From positions 1 through 64,000 of the IMG/VR virus record IMGVR_UViG_3300028274_000006: DNA of 64,000 nt; one strand, given 5' to 3'. Made by a program: the position numbers and the translations under genes. Under the pieces are notes generated by a model. The model was not told where the DNA came from. It ran no database searches and saw nothing but the letters and a program-made list of their open reading frames with translations. Below, piece after piece: positions 41,687 to 51,046 of the stretch (position 1 is the first letter of the stretch; every line of letters starts with the position of its first letter). Origin of the DNA: a virus.

Positions 41687-42927
41687 ATGAAGCAGAACTA
41701 TCCACATGGCAGGATGAAGTATGGAAAGACGATCACCGCTACAAGGTAATTAACTGTGGTAGGCGGGCTGGCAAGAGTTTTCTTACAGCAGCAAAGATGG
41801 TGGACTACTGCTCTAACAATGACAACTCAATCGTATGGTACATAGCTCCAAACTATAGACAAGCCAAACAAATCATGTGGCAGATGGTAGTAGATTTTAT
41901 CCCCGAATGGTGTGTTAAGAAGAAAAATGAGACAGAGCTAATCATCTGGTTTACTAATGGATCTAAACTATTATTAAAAGGTGCAGAGAATCCAGACTCA
42001 CTAAGAGGTGTACGCATTGATCTAGCAGTATTTGATGAAGTTGCCTTTATCAGCAAGTGGGATGAGGTATGGAAAGTAATAAGACCTACGCTAATGGATA
42101 GCAAGGCAGACGTTTGGTTTATCTCAACACCCAATGGATTTAATCATTTTAAGAGATTATATGAGAAGGTAGACGACGACTGGGCATCTTTCCACTTCAC
42201 TACCTACGACAACCCCCACATCCCCAGAGAAGAAATAGAATCATCTAAAGAAGAGATGGATGACGACTCATTTGCTCAAGAGATCATGGGTGAGTTTAAG
42301 AAGATGAGCGGGCTTGTTTATAAAGACTTCAGACGTATCACTCACATGGTACAGATTCCTGATTTAGAGGGATTCACCTTCACTAGAGCTATTGACTTCG
42401 GGTTTAACCACAAGACCGCATTGGGGTACTTTGCCATCAATTCCACAGGTACAGAGATATATATGTACGATGGCATCTATGAGTCTGGGCTAACAATGAA
42501 AGATATTGCTTCGGCAGTTAAGATTAAAGACGCAGGCAAGATAATCAACAACCCTATTGCCGACTCAGCACAACCACTCTACTTAGAAGAGCTTTCACGT
42601 GAAAACGTACACTTCAATCCAGTAGTTAAGGGACCAGACAGCGTTCAGGCTGGTATTACTAAATTAGCTGAACTCCTAAAGATAAGACAGGATACTGGTA
42701 AGCCAACACTGATGTTTAACAAGAACCTACCTTGGATAGCTGATGAAATGGAGAAGTACCGATGGATGGAAAACAAGACACAAGGCATTATTAAGAATAC
42801 CCCTCTCAAGAGAGAAGATGATGCAGTAGATATGTGCAGATATTTTGCTATGAATTATATGGGTGGAGAGAAAAGAGAGTACAGACAACCTAGCCGACCA
42901 CGCTTGACATACGGCAGGCGTAGGTGA
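41683..42927 (+). CDS. terL: Terminase large subunit (unit B copy)
   Basis: 414 residues. Walker A GRRAGKSF, Walker B DLAVFDEVAF, STPNGF, then nuclease motifs AIDFGFNHKTA, ADSAQP and REDDAVDMCRYF. Same length as unit A and strongly similar; the unit's packaging enzyme is complete. Confidence 0.95.
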   Translation: MNEAELSTWQDEVWKDDHRYKVINCGRRAGKSFLTAAKMVDYCSNNDNSIVWYIAPNYRQAKQIMWQMVVDFIPEWCVKKKNETELIIWFTNGSKLLLKGAENPDSLRGVRIDLAVFDEVAFISKWDEVWKVIRPTLMDSKADVWFISTPNGFNHFKRLYEKVDDDWASFHFTTYDNPHIPREEIESSKEEMDDDSFAQEIMGEFKKMSGLVYKDFRRITHMVQIPDLEGFTFTRAIDFGFNHKTALGYFAINSTGTEIYMYDGIYESGLTMKDIASAVKIKDAGKIINNPIADSAQPLYLEELSRENVHFNPVVKGPDSVQAGITKLAELLKIRQDTGKPTLMFNKNLPWIADEMEKYRWMENKTQGIIKNTPLKREDDAVDMCRYFAMNYMGGEKREYRQPSRPRLTYGRRR

Positions 42928-42933
42928 TATTTT
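42904..42933 (+). promoter_or_regulatory. Conserved promoter inside terL 3' end
   Basis: TTGACA - 18 - TATTTT, identical boxes and spacing to 7392-7421. Confidence 0.5.
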
Positions 42934-42940
42934 AATATAA

Positions 42941-42968
42941 ACAGCGGAGCCGTCACCCAAAGAGGTGA
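42941..42968 (+). promoter_or_regulatory. Tandem leader hairpins covering the portal RBS
   Basis: ACAGC-GGA-GCCGT followed by TCACC-CAAAGA-GGTGA; the second stem with the Shine-Dalgarno is unchanged from unit A, the first has one lost pair. Confidence 0.55.
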
Positions 42969-42969
42969 T

Positions 42970-44706
42970 ATGGCAAACAAAACCAAAGCAAAGTCCAACG
43001 AGACTTTAGCACAAGACATAGTAAATAAATTCAATCATTCCCTGACATGGCGAAACCCCTTCAAAGAGAAGTGGGATCGTTTTTATAAAATGTACCGATC
43101 ATACTTAGATGACACGGCTTATCCTTGGCAATCTAACGTATGGGTACCTTACTCATTTTCAACAATAGAAACTCTAGCTCCAAGAATGGTAGCCCGCAGA
43201 CCACAAATAGATGTGATGCCTCGTGAAGCTGCTGATGAGGAGTACGCAGATATTCAATCTAAGTTGATTGATTTTGAATGGGAAGCGATGAAGGCTGACG
43301 ACATCATTGAAGATGCCGTTAAGTCTCAATTAATGTATGGAACCGCAATACTTAAAATGTTTTGGAAAACAGAGAAGGCTGATGTAGTAAAGAAGGAACA
43401 AGTAGACGAAACCTTCCCTGAGCTTGGAACTGTAGAGGAAGAAGTAGAGACAACCATCTTTGATGGTCCTACTATGGAATTGGTAGATCTATACGACTTC
43501 TTCTGGGATCCAAGGGCTATTGATATGGAATCAGCTCGTTGGGTAGCTCATAGAATGTACCGAACATTTGAACACTTAGAGCAATTACAAAAAGAAGGAG
43601 TTTACAAGAACGTCAAGCTCTTAGAAGAAGCAACCATGTTAAGTGCAGATGATGAGAAGTCTGCAAGGCGTGGAACTCTGGGAGTTGCTATGCCAGATGA
43701 ACTAGATCAAAAAAATGAAGGTAAGAGGATGATTGAGTTGATTGAGTACTGGGAGGATGACAGAGTAGTCACAGTTGCCAATAGAAATATTGTCATTCGT
43801 GATGAAGCCAATCCATACAGACATGGAAAGAAGCCATTTGTGAGATTAATAGACCAATCAGTGCCTCACGAGTTCCTTGGAATTGGAGAGCTAGAACCTA
43901 TTGAAACACTACAGTATGAGCTTAATGACCGACGTAATCAGAGAATGGATAACGTAACCTTAGTCCTAAACAGGATGTGGAAGGTTAAAAATGGTGCAAA
44001 CGTAGATGAGGATGAGTTAGTATCTGACGCAGGTGGAGTAGTACACACTGATGATATGAACGGTATTGAAGACCTTAGCATGCCTGATGTTACCTCATCT
44101 AGTTATAACGAAGAGACATTAATTAAAGGTGACATCCAACAAACCACAGGAGTCTCTGACTTCACTCGTGGAATTGGTTCCGAGTCACTAGGTAATGATA
44201 CCGCTACAGGCATCTCACTTATTCAAGAGGCTGGTAACGCTAGGTTTAGATTAAAGATCCGTAACTTAGAGTCTGCCATTGAAGAGATGGGAAGAATGAT
44301 GGTGTCTCTTAACGAACAGTTCTTATCGGAAGAGAAGGTAATCCGCATCATGGGAGACGATGGTCTTGAATGGGTAGCTGTCAGACCAGATGACATGAGA
44401 GGAAACTTTGATGTAATGGTACAAAGTGGCTCCACTTTACCTAGTAATGAAGCTGTAGAACGCAAACAAATAATGGAGATGTTCCAGATATTTGCAGGTG
44501 ACCCAGAAGTTAATCAACGAGAGCTTAAAAAGAGGGTGTTAGAAACCTTTGGAGTTAAGAATCTTGATAAACTTTTAACACCTGTAGCTGGAGTAGGACC
44601 AGAAGGACTACCTTTTCCAAATGAGCCTCAAGCTGGTGCTCCAGCCCCAGGACAATTAGATCAACAAGGGATATTACAAAGTGCATTAGCTCCTGAGAGG
44701 GTTTAA
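42970..44706 (+). CDS. Portal protein (unit B copy)
   Basis: 578 residues, same landmarks as unit A (YPWQSNVWVPYSFST, DFFWDPRAID, PHEFLGIGELEPIE, tail SALAPERV). Its stop overlaps the next ATG, whereas unit A has two extra genes here. Confidence 0.92.
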   Translation: MANKTKAKSNETLAQDIVNKFNHSLTWRNPFKEKWDRFYKMYRSYLDDTAYPWQSNVWVPYSFSTIETLAPRMVARRPQIDVMPREAADEEYADIQSKLIDFEWEAMKADDIIEDAVKSQLMYGTAILKMFWKTEKADVVKKEQVDETFPELGTVEEEVETTIFDGPTMELVDLYDFFWDPRAIDMESARWVAHRMYRTFEHLEQLQKEGVYKNVKLLEEATMLSADDEKSARRGTLGVAMPDELDQKNEGKRMIELIEYWEDDRVVTVANRNIVIRDEANPYRHGKKPFVRLIDQSVPHEFLGIGELEPIETLQYELNDRRNQRMDNVTLVLNRMWKVKNGANVDEDELVSDAGGVVHTDDMNGIEDLSMPDVTSSSYNEETLIKGDIQQTTGVSDFTRGIGSESLGNDTATGISLIQEAGNARFRLKIRNLESAIEEMGRMMVSLNEQFLSEEKVIRIMGDDGLEWVAVRPDDMRGNFDVMVQSGSTLPSNEAVERKQIMEMFQIFAGDPEVNQRELKKRVLETFGVKNLDKLLTPVAGVGPEGLPFPNEPQAGAPAPGQLDQQGILQSALAPERV

Positions 44707-44978
44707 TGAAGACAAAACAAGAAGTTCGTGAGGGCAAGACCCGCATGATAAATCAAGGCAAATTAATTGCCGAACTAAAAGAACACAAAGGCTATGAGCT
44801 CCTAGAGAGCAGATTAGTTAAACTTTGTGAGGATGCTAAGGAAAGTATCTTAGCTTCTGAGTCCTTTGAGGACTTCCGCTATAGACGGGGGTACTTAGAC
44901 GGACTTAATGCTCTTATGCAGGAGACTGACACGATCATCTCCAAAGGCAAGAAACAAGAGCAGCTAATTAACAAGTAA
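44706..44978 (+). CDS. Small conserved head-region protein (unit B copy)
   Basis: 90 residues; homologue of 10418 with the same LCEDAKESILASESFEDF core. Starts in the portal stop. Confidence 0.75.
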   Translation: MKTKQEVREGKTRMINQGKLIAELKEHKGYELLESRLVKLCEDAKESILASESFEDFRYRRGYLDGLNALMQETDTIISKGKKQEQLINK

Positions 44979-44981
44979 ATA

Positions 44982-45084
44982 GTTGTAGGTTACACGCAGC
45001 AAAGCAGCTCTCTTTCATTATTGACTGTTCCGTCTGTTCTTATTAAACCGCAAAGCAGTTGCTTTGTTGCCTGTAGCTTACAAC
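44982..45084 (+). promoter_or_regulatory. 27-bp conserved hairpin enclosing a promoter
   Basis: 44982-45008 pairs with 45058-45084; the single mismatch lies one position away from that in unit A. TTGACTGTTCCGTCTGTT in the loop is kept; a TATTAA follows. Local CAAAGC-AGTT-GCTTTG hairpin also kept. Confidence 0.6.
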
Positions 45085-45099
45085 AGTTAAAGGAGATCT

Positions 45100-45885
45100 A
45101 TGTCAGATCCAAAAACCGACGCAGCCTCCAGCAACGTACCAGGTGCAGATGAGCAAACCTCAAATACACCTGAGTTACTGAAACTGGAACAAGCTATTGA
45201 AGCTGAGGCTGGAACGGCAGAGTCACCCGAAACTTCTTCCAAAGAGAACCAGGAAACTGATGCCCCTTACGGAAAAGCATTTCAGGACTTGGCTGAGAAG
45301 AAAGGATTCAAAGATGTTGATGATTTGGTGAAAGCCTATCAAAACGCTGAGAGTTCTTCTACTCGTATATCACAGGAGATTAAGGACCTCCGCACAGAGA
45401 TAAAGCAGTCAAATGCTCCTCAAGCGGATGATCCATACAGCGACTTACCGCCAGAGCAAAAGCAAGCCCTTGAACTCTTGCGTAGCGTTGTACAAGACGA
45501 GATTGGTAAATCCATCTCGCCATTAAAGGAAGATTTTGAAGTCAAGCAGGCTTCTTTGAAACTACAGGAGGTCAGAGATGCCTTCCCAGGTGTTTCAGAT
45601 TACCAGCTTGATGAAGCCATAACTCAAACAGAGAAAGTTCCAGGCTTAACCCTAGAACAGGCTGTCAAAATCATAACCTATGATGATGCTCGTAGTGACG
45701 GAACTACTCAAAGGAAGAGAGCTGCAAAGACTCAGCAGAAGAAAAGGGCATACGTTGAGTCTGGTAAAACATCTAAGACCGGTGGAGACCTTGATTACTC
45801 AAAACTCTCATTGGAAGAGCTAGAGAAGATTCTCCCCGCATCGGGTCAATTTATTGATTCGGGTGGTGTTTTACGAAACAAGTAA
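45100..45885 (+). CDS. Probable capsid scaffolding protein (unit B copy)
   Basis: 261 residues, acidic helical, same length and ends as 10816; N-terminal third is the most divergent part. Confidence 0.75.
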   Translation: MSDPKTDAASSNVPGADEQTSNTPELLKLEQAIEAEAGTAESPETSSKENQETDAPYGKAFQDLAEKKGFKDVDDLVKAYQNAESSSTRISQEIKDLRTEIKQSNAPQADDPYSDLPPEQKQALELLRSVVQDEIGKSISPLKEDFEVKQASLKLQEVRDAFPGVSDYQLDEAITQTEKVPGLTLEQAVKIITYDDARSDGTTQRKRAAKTQQKKRAYVESGKTSKTGGDLDYSKLSLEELEKILPASGQFIDSGGVLRNK

Positions 45886-45910
45886 TAACTAATACCATAG
45901 GAGAAAAAAC

Positions 45911-46831
45911 ATGGCATTAACAACCAGTGGTACACTCTCCAGTGTGGTGGCTGCTTATTACGACAAACGCTTCCTCATGCGAGCTGAAGCCGAATTCGTA
46001 TTTAAGCAACTAGGTAGGATCGGTGTCGTTCCTGCAAACGAAGGTAAAACTGTCGTTTGGAATAGATACACGAACCCTAGTGCAAAAACCGCACTGACAG
46101 AAGGTACTGACCCAACCCCTAGCGGACTATCCGCTACTTTAGTAAGTGCTACCGTTTCCCAATACGGAAACTTTGAGCAAATCACTGACTATTTGAGCTT
46201 AACCTCAATAGACAACAGTGTAGCCTCAGCAGTTGATTTATTGGCTTACGAAGCCGCACTCTCCATTGACTCTGCTATTTTGGCAGTAGTTGATGGTGGA
46301 ACCAGCATCATTTATGCGTCAGGTGTTGCTAATAGAACCTCTATTAGTGCAACTGATATCATGCAAGTTGCTGATGTTCGTAAAACTGTGCGTGAGCTAA
46401 AGAGCAATAACGCTAAACCCCAGAAGAAATCTGGAACCTTTATGGCTGTAATCCACCCCGATGTGGAATATGACCTACAAGGTGACAGCAACTGGACAAA
46501 TGCTCATCTTTATACCGATTCCGGTCTTAAAGGTGGTATTTATAATGGCGAGGTCGGTAAACTTTACGGTGTTCGTTTCTTAACGACCACTCAAGCTCCA
46601 ATTCTGATTAACTCAGGTTCTTCAGACGGAGTTGAAGTCTATCAATCTATGTTCTTCGGTGAAGAAGCATTTGGAGTTTCCGAACTTCAAAGCCTGACCA
46701 CTTATGTGGACAGCCCTTCACCCCGAAGCGCATTACGCTTATACAGTGATGTCGGCTGGAAAGCTGGCTTCTGTGCAAAGATTCTCAATGAGAATTTCAT
46801 GTACACTGTAGAATCCGCAGCAACTCAATAA
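45911..46831 (+). CDS. Major capsid protein, N4-gp56 family (unit B copy)
   Basis: 306 residues; LTTSGTLSSVVAAYYDKRFL, GKTVVWNRYTNPS and GNFEQITDYLSLTSID as in unit A. Followed by the identical terminator. Confidence 0.9.
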   Translation: MALTTSGTLSSVVAAYYDKRFLMRAEAEFVFKQLGRIGVVPANEGKTVVWNRYTNPSAKTALTEGTDPTPSGLSATLVSATVSQYGNFEQITDYLSLTSIDNSVASAVDLLAYEAALSIDSAILAVVDGGTSIIYASGVANRTSISATDIMQVADVRKTVRELKSNNAKPQKKSGTFMAVIHPDVEYDLQGDSNWTNAHLYTDSGLKGGIYNGEVGKLYGVRFLTTTQAPILINSGSSDGVEVYQSMFFGEEAFGVSELQSLTTYVDSPSPRSALRLYSDVGWKAGFCAKILNENFMYTVESAATQ

Positions 46832-46850
46832 GTTGTAGCAATTTCCAATT

Positions 46851-46872
46851 AGGCTCCTTCGGGAGCCTTTTT
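46851..46872 (+). terminator. Rho-independent terminator after the capsid gene
   Basis: AGGCTCC-TTCG-GGAGCCT plus T-run, identical to unit A. Confidence 0.9.
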
Positions 46873-46878
46873 GGTTTG

Positions 46879-46887
46879 TGCTATAAT
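46879..46887 (+). promoter_or_regulatory. Extended -10 promoter for the GroES-like gene
   Basis: TGCTATAAT directly after the terminator, conserved with 12592. Confidence 0.7.
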
Positions 46888-46917
46888 GTGGTTATATAAG
46901 AAAAAAGGAGCAGTCTT

Positions 46918-47190
46918 ATGATTATCCCCACAAACGAAAACGTGTTGGTCAAAGCTATTAAAAGAGAGAAGATTAAAACTGATTCTGGTATCTATCTTTC
47001 AGGAGGAACAAGCCAGCAAGAAGAATCCTTGCGTTATGGGGAGATCTTTCATCCAGGTGATACTGAATACTCTAAAGAAGATAAGATTTTCTATTCAGCC
47101 TACAGTGCTGTGTGGGTAAATGATGATGACGGTACAGAGTATCAATTACTAAGCCATCACGACATAATGGCAAAAGATGAACCTAAATAA
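46918..47190 (+). CDS. GroES-like co-chaperonin (unit B copy)
   Basis: 90 residues; same Cpn10 landmarks as 12622 (MIIPTNENVLVK, SGIYLSGG, LRYGEIFHPG, DIMAKDE). RBS AAGGAG. Confidence 0.82.
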   Translation: MIIPTNENVLVKAIKREKIKTDSGIYLSGGTSQQEESLRYGEIFHPGDTEYSKEDKIFYSAYSAVWVNDDDGTEYQLLSHHDIMAKDEPK

Positions 47191-47473
47191 GTTGGAACGC
47201 CTGCTAAAACAAACAAACCCTCGTTATAGAATTAGACAGCGTGGGTTTAATCATGTCGCTGGAATCTTCCTTGGAAATGAGTTTATGCTCACTGTCACTA
47301 AGGGACACATCCCCCTCAATTCATATAGAATGGTAGCTCAAACAAATGACAGGCTTAAAGAGAGAATCATTAAGCGTGGTCGTGCTGATGCTTTAAGAAT
47401 CCTCAATCGTCGTCGTAAGTTAGGAAGAAAAGAGTCTATAAAGATTAAATGGGGGAAGAATGCCAAAGATTAG
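47177..47473 (+). CDS. Small basic protein (unit B copy)
   Basis: 98 residues, same length as 12881, conserved GHIPLNSYR and a more basic end (NRRRKLGRKESIKIKW). Confidence 0.7.
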   Translation: MNLNKLERLLKQTNPRYRIRQRGFNHVAGIFLGNEFMLTVTKGHIPLNSYRMVAQTNDRLKERIIKRGRADALRILNRRRKLGRKESIKIKWGKNAKD

Positions 47474-48866
47474 CTGTATTATATCAACCTATAACAGAGC
47501 AGATCATTTTTTGCCAAAGGCAATAGACTCAGTTTTGTCTCAGACGTTTAGCGACTGGGAATTGGTCATTGTAGACGACTCAAGCACAGACAATACCAAA
47601 AAAGTAGTAAACTCCTATCAAGACGACCGCATTAAATACCTCAAAACCGGCTCCAATTCTGGAAGTGATACTAAGCCTAAGAACATTGGTACTATAAAAT
47701 CAACTGGGGAGTATATTTGCTACTTAGATGACGATGTGCAGTACCGACCCAACCACTTTGAGCTATTAAGTAAAGAGTTGGACAAAGGCGAGGTAGATAT
47801 TGTGTATGGTGATATGTGGATTAAACCCAAAGAAGAACCAGGAATTGCTAGGGACTTTGATGCACAGTTCCTTATGCTTAGAAACTTCATAGACACTTCA
47901 GCAGCGATGATGAAACGTGAGTGTATGTTTGAGATTGGCGGTTGGGATGAGACTCTGCCAAAGTTTGTTGATTGGAATGTTTGGGTGAGAATGCTTAAAG
48001 CAGGATTTAAGTTTAAGAGAATTCACGAGTTTACCTTTGACTACTATATTCACGAAGATACCAAATCTCAGAGGGTTAGGACTGAGATGTACCTACATCC
48101 AAAGCTAGGGATGTTGTTTGTTCCCACTTTTAGTCCAAGTGGATGCTATATACGGCTGCCCTATTTGAACAAAGACGACTCCGTTATTAGGGTAGCCATA
48201 TTTACCATTCACTACAACAGATTGGATTACTCTAAGCAGTCTTACTTTGAGATGGAGGAAACAGCGGGGTATAAGTTTGATTGGTTTTGTAGAGACAACG
48301 GAGATGATGGAACTATTAAATGGTTAAAAAATGAGACTAACGCTATCTTAGATGCTAAGAAGCCGACTAAGAATCTAGGAATCACTAAATCCAGCAATAA
48401 GCTAATAGATCTCATACAAGCTACCGATGATTATGACATTATTATAAAAGTGGATAACGACGTTGAGTTCCAGACTTACGGATGGTTGAAGGATATTGTG
48501 GATATGTGGAAAAGAAACCACATGATCTATATTTCCCCCTACGTTGAGGGATTAAAAGATAACCCAGGTGGAGCTAGAAGAATAGGATTTGGGATGGTCG
48601 GAGATGAATACATAGAAGTAACCAATCACATCGGTGGTATCTTTGCTGCCATTGATGCTAGAGCTTACAACGAGTTCAGGTGGTCAGATGAAATGTTACA
48701 TGGGAATCAAGACGCAGAGGCAAGTATGGCTTTTAGGAAATTAAACTATATGCCCTGCTACTACCCAAAACACAGGATAACTCACCGAGACGGAACTGAG
48801 GGTCAGCACAAGAAGTACAAAGAATACTTTGAAAAGAGGAAAGATGAAAAGACAACAAAAGCTTGA
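47460..48866 (+). CDS. Two-domain family-2 glycosyltransferase (unit B copy)
   Basis: 468 residues; both GT-A domains present (CIISTYNRAD/VDDSSTDNT and AIFTIHYNRLDYSK/KVDNDVEFQTYGW). The first ~190 bases are far closer to unit A than the rest of the gene, indicating recent exchange. Confidence 0.85.
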   Translation: MPKISCIISTYNRADHFLPKAIDSVLSQTFSDWELVIVDDSSTDNTKKVVNSYQDDRIKYLKTGSNSGSDTKPKNIGTIKSTGEYICYLDDDVQYRPNHFELLSKELDKGEVDIVYGDMWIKPKEEPGIARDFDAQFLMLRNFIDTSAAMMKRECMFEIGGWDETLPKFVDWNVWVRMLKAGFKFKRIHEFTFDYYIHEDTKSQRVRTEMYLHPKLGMLFVPTFSPSGCYIRLPYLNKDDSVIRVAIFTIHYNRLDYSKQSYFEMEETAGYKFDWFCRDNGDDGTIKWLKNETNAILDAKKPTKNLGITKSSNKLIDLIQATDDYDIIIKVDNDVEFQTYGWLKDIVDMWKRNHMIYISPYVEGLKDNPGGARRIGFGMVGDEYIEVTNHIGGIFAAIDARAYNEFRWSDEMLHGNQDAEASMAFRKLNYMPCYYPKHRITHRDGTEGQHKKYKEYFEKRKDEKTTKA

Positions 48867-49056
48867 TTACCTCAAAGGTTTTCACCCAGATGGAGAATTG
48901 GTTAAAGAAAAGTTTGACGATGGAAAAGAATATTTTAGATATAAAGCAGAAAAACTAAAGAAATGGGATCCCATAGGAGCAGACGAAGATTGTTGTCTGG
49001 ATGATGCGGTTCTATTTACTAAAACGTTCTTAAATGAAAAAACACAAAGAGGATAA
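48844..49056 (+). CDS. Small protein in sugar cassette
   Basis: 70 residues from ATG 48844 (AGAGGAAAG upstream). Charged, with a DEDCCLDDA segment. Function unknown; unique to unit B. Confidence 0.55.
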   Translation: MKRQQKLDYLKGFHPDGELVKEKFDDGKEYFRYKAEKLKKWDPIGADEDCCLDDAVLFTKTFLNEKTQRG

Positions 49057-49552
49057 ATATCAATCTAGATATTTAGCTCACCAGCTAAAAAAGAAGGAAG
49101 TTCTTAAGAGGATTATAGAGGAGCGTCACTCCACCAGAGAGTTCTCAGGGGAAGAGATAGATATTGAAACCATTGAGTCTATCTTAAATAGTATTGAACA
49201 TTGCCCTTCTAGTTGTGATAGACAGGCTATTAGCATCACCTTAATAGAAGATAGAGACTATAAAGACTTATTAGGAGGACTATTAGTTGGTGGAACAGGA
49301 TGGATACACAGAGCAGATAAGATTCTTTTAATATTTGCCAATGCCGATGCTTACAAAGAGAAGTTGGTATTTATGCCCTTCTTAGATGCTGGGGTGGTTA
49401 TCTATCACCTCTACTTAATGGCTGAATACTTTGACCTCAAGGCTTGCTACGTTAATCCGAATATAAGAATCCACAACCTCGCTGAGTTTCAGATAATGTT
49501 CGGTGATGGGATCTTTTGTGGAGCTATGGCGTTAGGATATGAAAAGAAATAA
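49034..49552 (+). CDS. Nitroreductase-family protein
   Basis: 172 residues. IIEERHSTREFSGEEIDIET is the FMN-binding start of nitroreductase-like enzymes; HCPSSCDRQAISI corresponds to the usual APSxxNxQP loop; the end FCGAMALGYEK matches the family's C-terminal GYP-like strand. Short for the family. An oxidoreductase within a phage sugar cassette is unusual; it might act on a sugar intermediate or supply reducing power to the dideoxysugar enzyme (speculative). Confidence 0.7.
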   Translation: MKKHKEDKYQSRYLAHQLKKKEVLKRIIEERHSTREFSGEEIDIETIESILNSIEHCPSSCDRQAISITLIEDRDYKDLLGGLLVGGTGWIHRADKILLIFANADAYKEKLVFMPFLDAGVVIYHLYLMAEYFDLKACYVNPNIRIHNLAEFQIMFGDGIFCGAMALGYEKK

Positions 49553-50225
49553 ATTAGTAGCAATCATGGGATGGCGTTATGAGCCTGAGTGGATGGTTCG
49601 GGAAATGCACCACAACTTACTTCCCTGGGTTGATGACTTTGCAGTCTTAGACGATAGGGGCAGGAAAGACCTATGGAGACATGAGGGTGAATACCGAAGA
49701 AAGCTGAGATCAAAGGCTAGAAAGATGAAGGCAGATTGGGTTCTGGTCACCTCACCAGACGAGAGATGGGAGAAGAACGCAGGAGAGGTCATTAGACCCC
49801 TAATAGATGACAACAAAAGGAAAGTAATATATCAGTTTAATCTCAAGGAAATGTGGGATCCGTACCATTACCGAGTAGATGGTATCTGGGGTAGGAAAGT
49901 ACGCAGAAGGCTTTATCCTCTACTACCTAATCAGAAGATGGCTTATCAATCTATCCAATGCCCCAGTTTCCCACAGAACGAGGACTATAAAGTAGAGCAC
50001 GTTGATGTTAATATCTATCATCTCAAGATGATGTCTAGAGAGAATAGGAGAATGAGGGCTAAAGTATTTAAGAAGCTAGATGAGGATAATAAGTTTCAAG
50101 GGATAGGATATGACTATTTAGCAGACGAGAGAGGGGTAGAGCTAGAAGCAGTCCTAAAAGACAGAGAGTTCTTTCCCAAGGTAACACAAGAATATAAGTT
50201 TGAAGTACCAGAGCATTTATTATGA
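49539..50225 (+). CDS. GT2-like glycosyltransferase
   Basis: 228 residues. LVAIMGWRYEPEWMVREMHH, DDFAVLDDRGRKD and ADWVLVTSPDERWE match a GT-A-like fold with an aspartate-rich site in place of the classic DxD. Sugar unknown. Confidence 0.65.
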   Translation: MKRNKLVAIMGWRYEPEWMVREMHHNLLPWVDDFAVLDDRGRKDLWRHEGEYRRKLRSKARKMKADWVLVTSPDERWEKNAGEVIRPLIDDNKRKVIYQFNLKEMWDPYHYRVDGIWGRKVRRRLYPLLPNQKMAYQSIQCPSFPQNEDYKVEHVDVNIYHLKMMSRENRRMRAKVFKKLDEDNKFQGIGYDYLADERGVELEAVLKDREFFPKVTQEYKFEVPEHLL

Positions 50226-51046
50226 CATTCTTACTAACAGCTCACTTTGCTGACTTGTTCAGGGGAACGGAGAGGTTTAACTATATCTTAGCTAAGTACC
50301 TTAGCAATGAGGGTCACGACGTTTATTTCTTCAGTCACAAGCATGGGGGGTTCTCTAAGTCTATAGCGGAGTACGCTACTATCTTGGAAGAGCCTGGAAT
50401 AATGGAGTTTGACCAAATTATATCTTCTCACAATGTCTGCTATAAAGATGTGATGCACTTGAGCAAGAATAGGTTGTTTATTTGTCACGGCATACTTAGC
50501 AACTTAGATGTTCCACCTGGAGATTGCCCTTCAGTAGCCGTATCGGAAGAGGCGATGATTGAGTACGGATGTGATGGGGTGATGAAGAACCCTGTGGACA
50601 TGGACTTCTTTTACCCCGAGGAGAAGAGGGGGGACACCATCGTTTACCTAGACTCCAACCCCACAGAGATAATGCTTAAAATCCTAGAAAAGAATAATGA
50701 GAATTATGAGGTTGTTGGTGCGGGAGGTAAAGATGAGGATATATCTAAGAAGGTTAGAAGTGCCCGCATGGTAATAGCAGGAGCAAGAGGAGCATTGGAG
50801 GCTATGGCTTGTAAGGTTCCAGTGTTGGTTTATAAGAGCACAGGCTTTGATGGATATTGTGGAGAGTATTGGGAGCTACAGAAAAACAACTTCTCTGGTA
50901 GACGCTACTCCAAAGACCTAACATTAGACACCTTTAGATATGAGATGGCTAAGATCAACGATGAGGACACAGAGGATTGTTATGAGTATGTTAAAGATCA
51001 GCACGACATTAAGAGTATTATGTACAGACTGAGGCAATATTTATGA
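50222..51046 (+). CDS. GT-B-like glycosyltransferase
   Basis: 274 residues. FLLTAHFADLFRGTERFNYI N-terminus and IAGARGALEAMACKVPVLVYK (the E..xxxPV donor-site loop) near residue 180 support a GT4-like fold. Overlaps neighbours by 4 bases. Confidence 0.68.
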   Translation: MTFLLTAHFADLFRGTERFNYILAKYLSNEGHDVYFFSHKHGGFSKSIAEYATILEEPGIMEFDQIISSHNVCYKDVMHLSKNRLFICHGILSNLDVPPGDCPSVAVSEEAMIEYGCDGVMKNPVDMDFFYPEEKRGDTIVYLDSNPTEIMLKILEKNNENYEVVGAGGKDEDISKKVRSARMVIAGARGALEAMACKVPVLVYKSTGFDGYCGEYWELQKNNFSGRRYSKDLTLDTFRYEMAKINDEDTEDCYEYVKDQHDIKSIMYRLRQYL

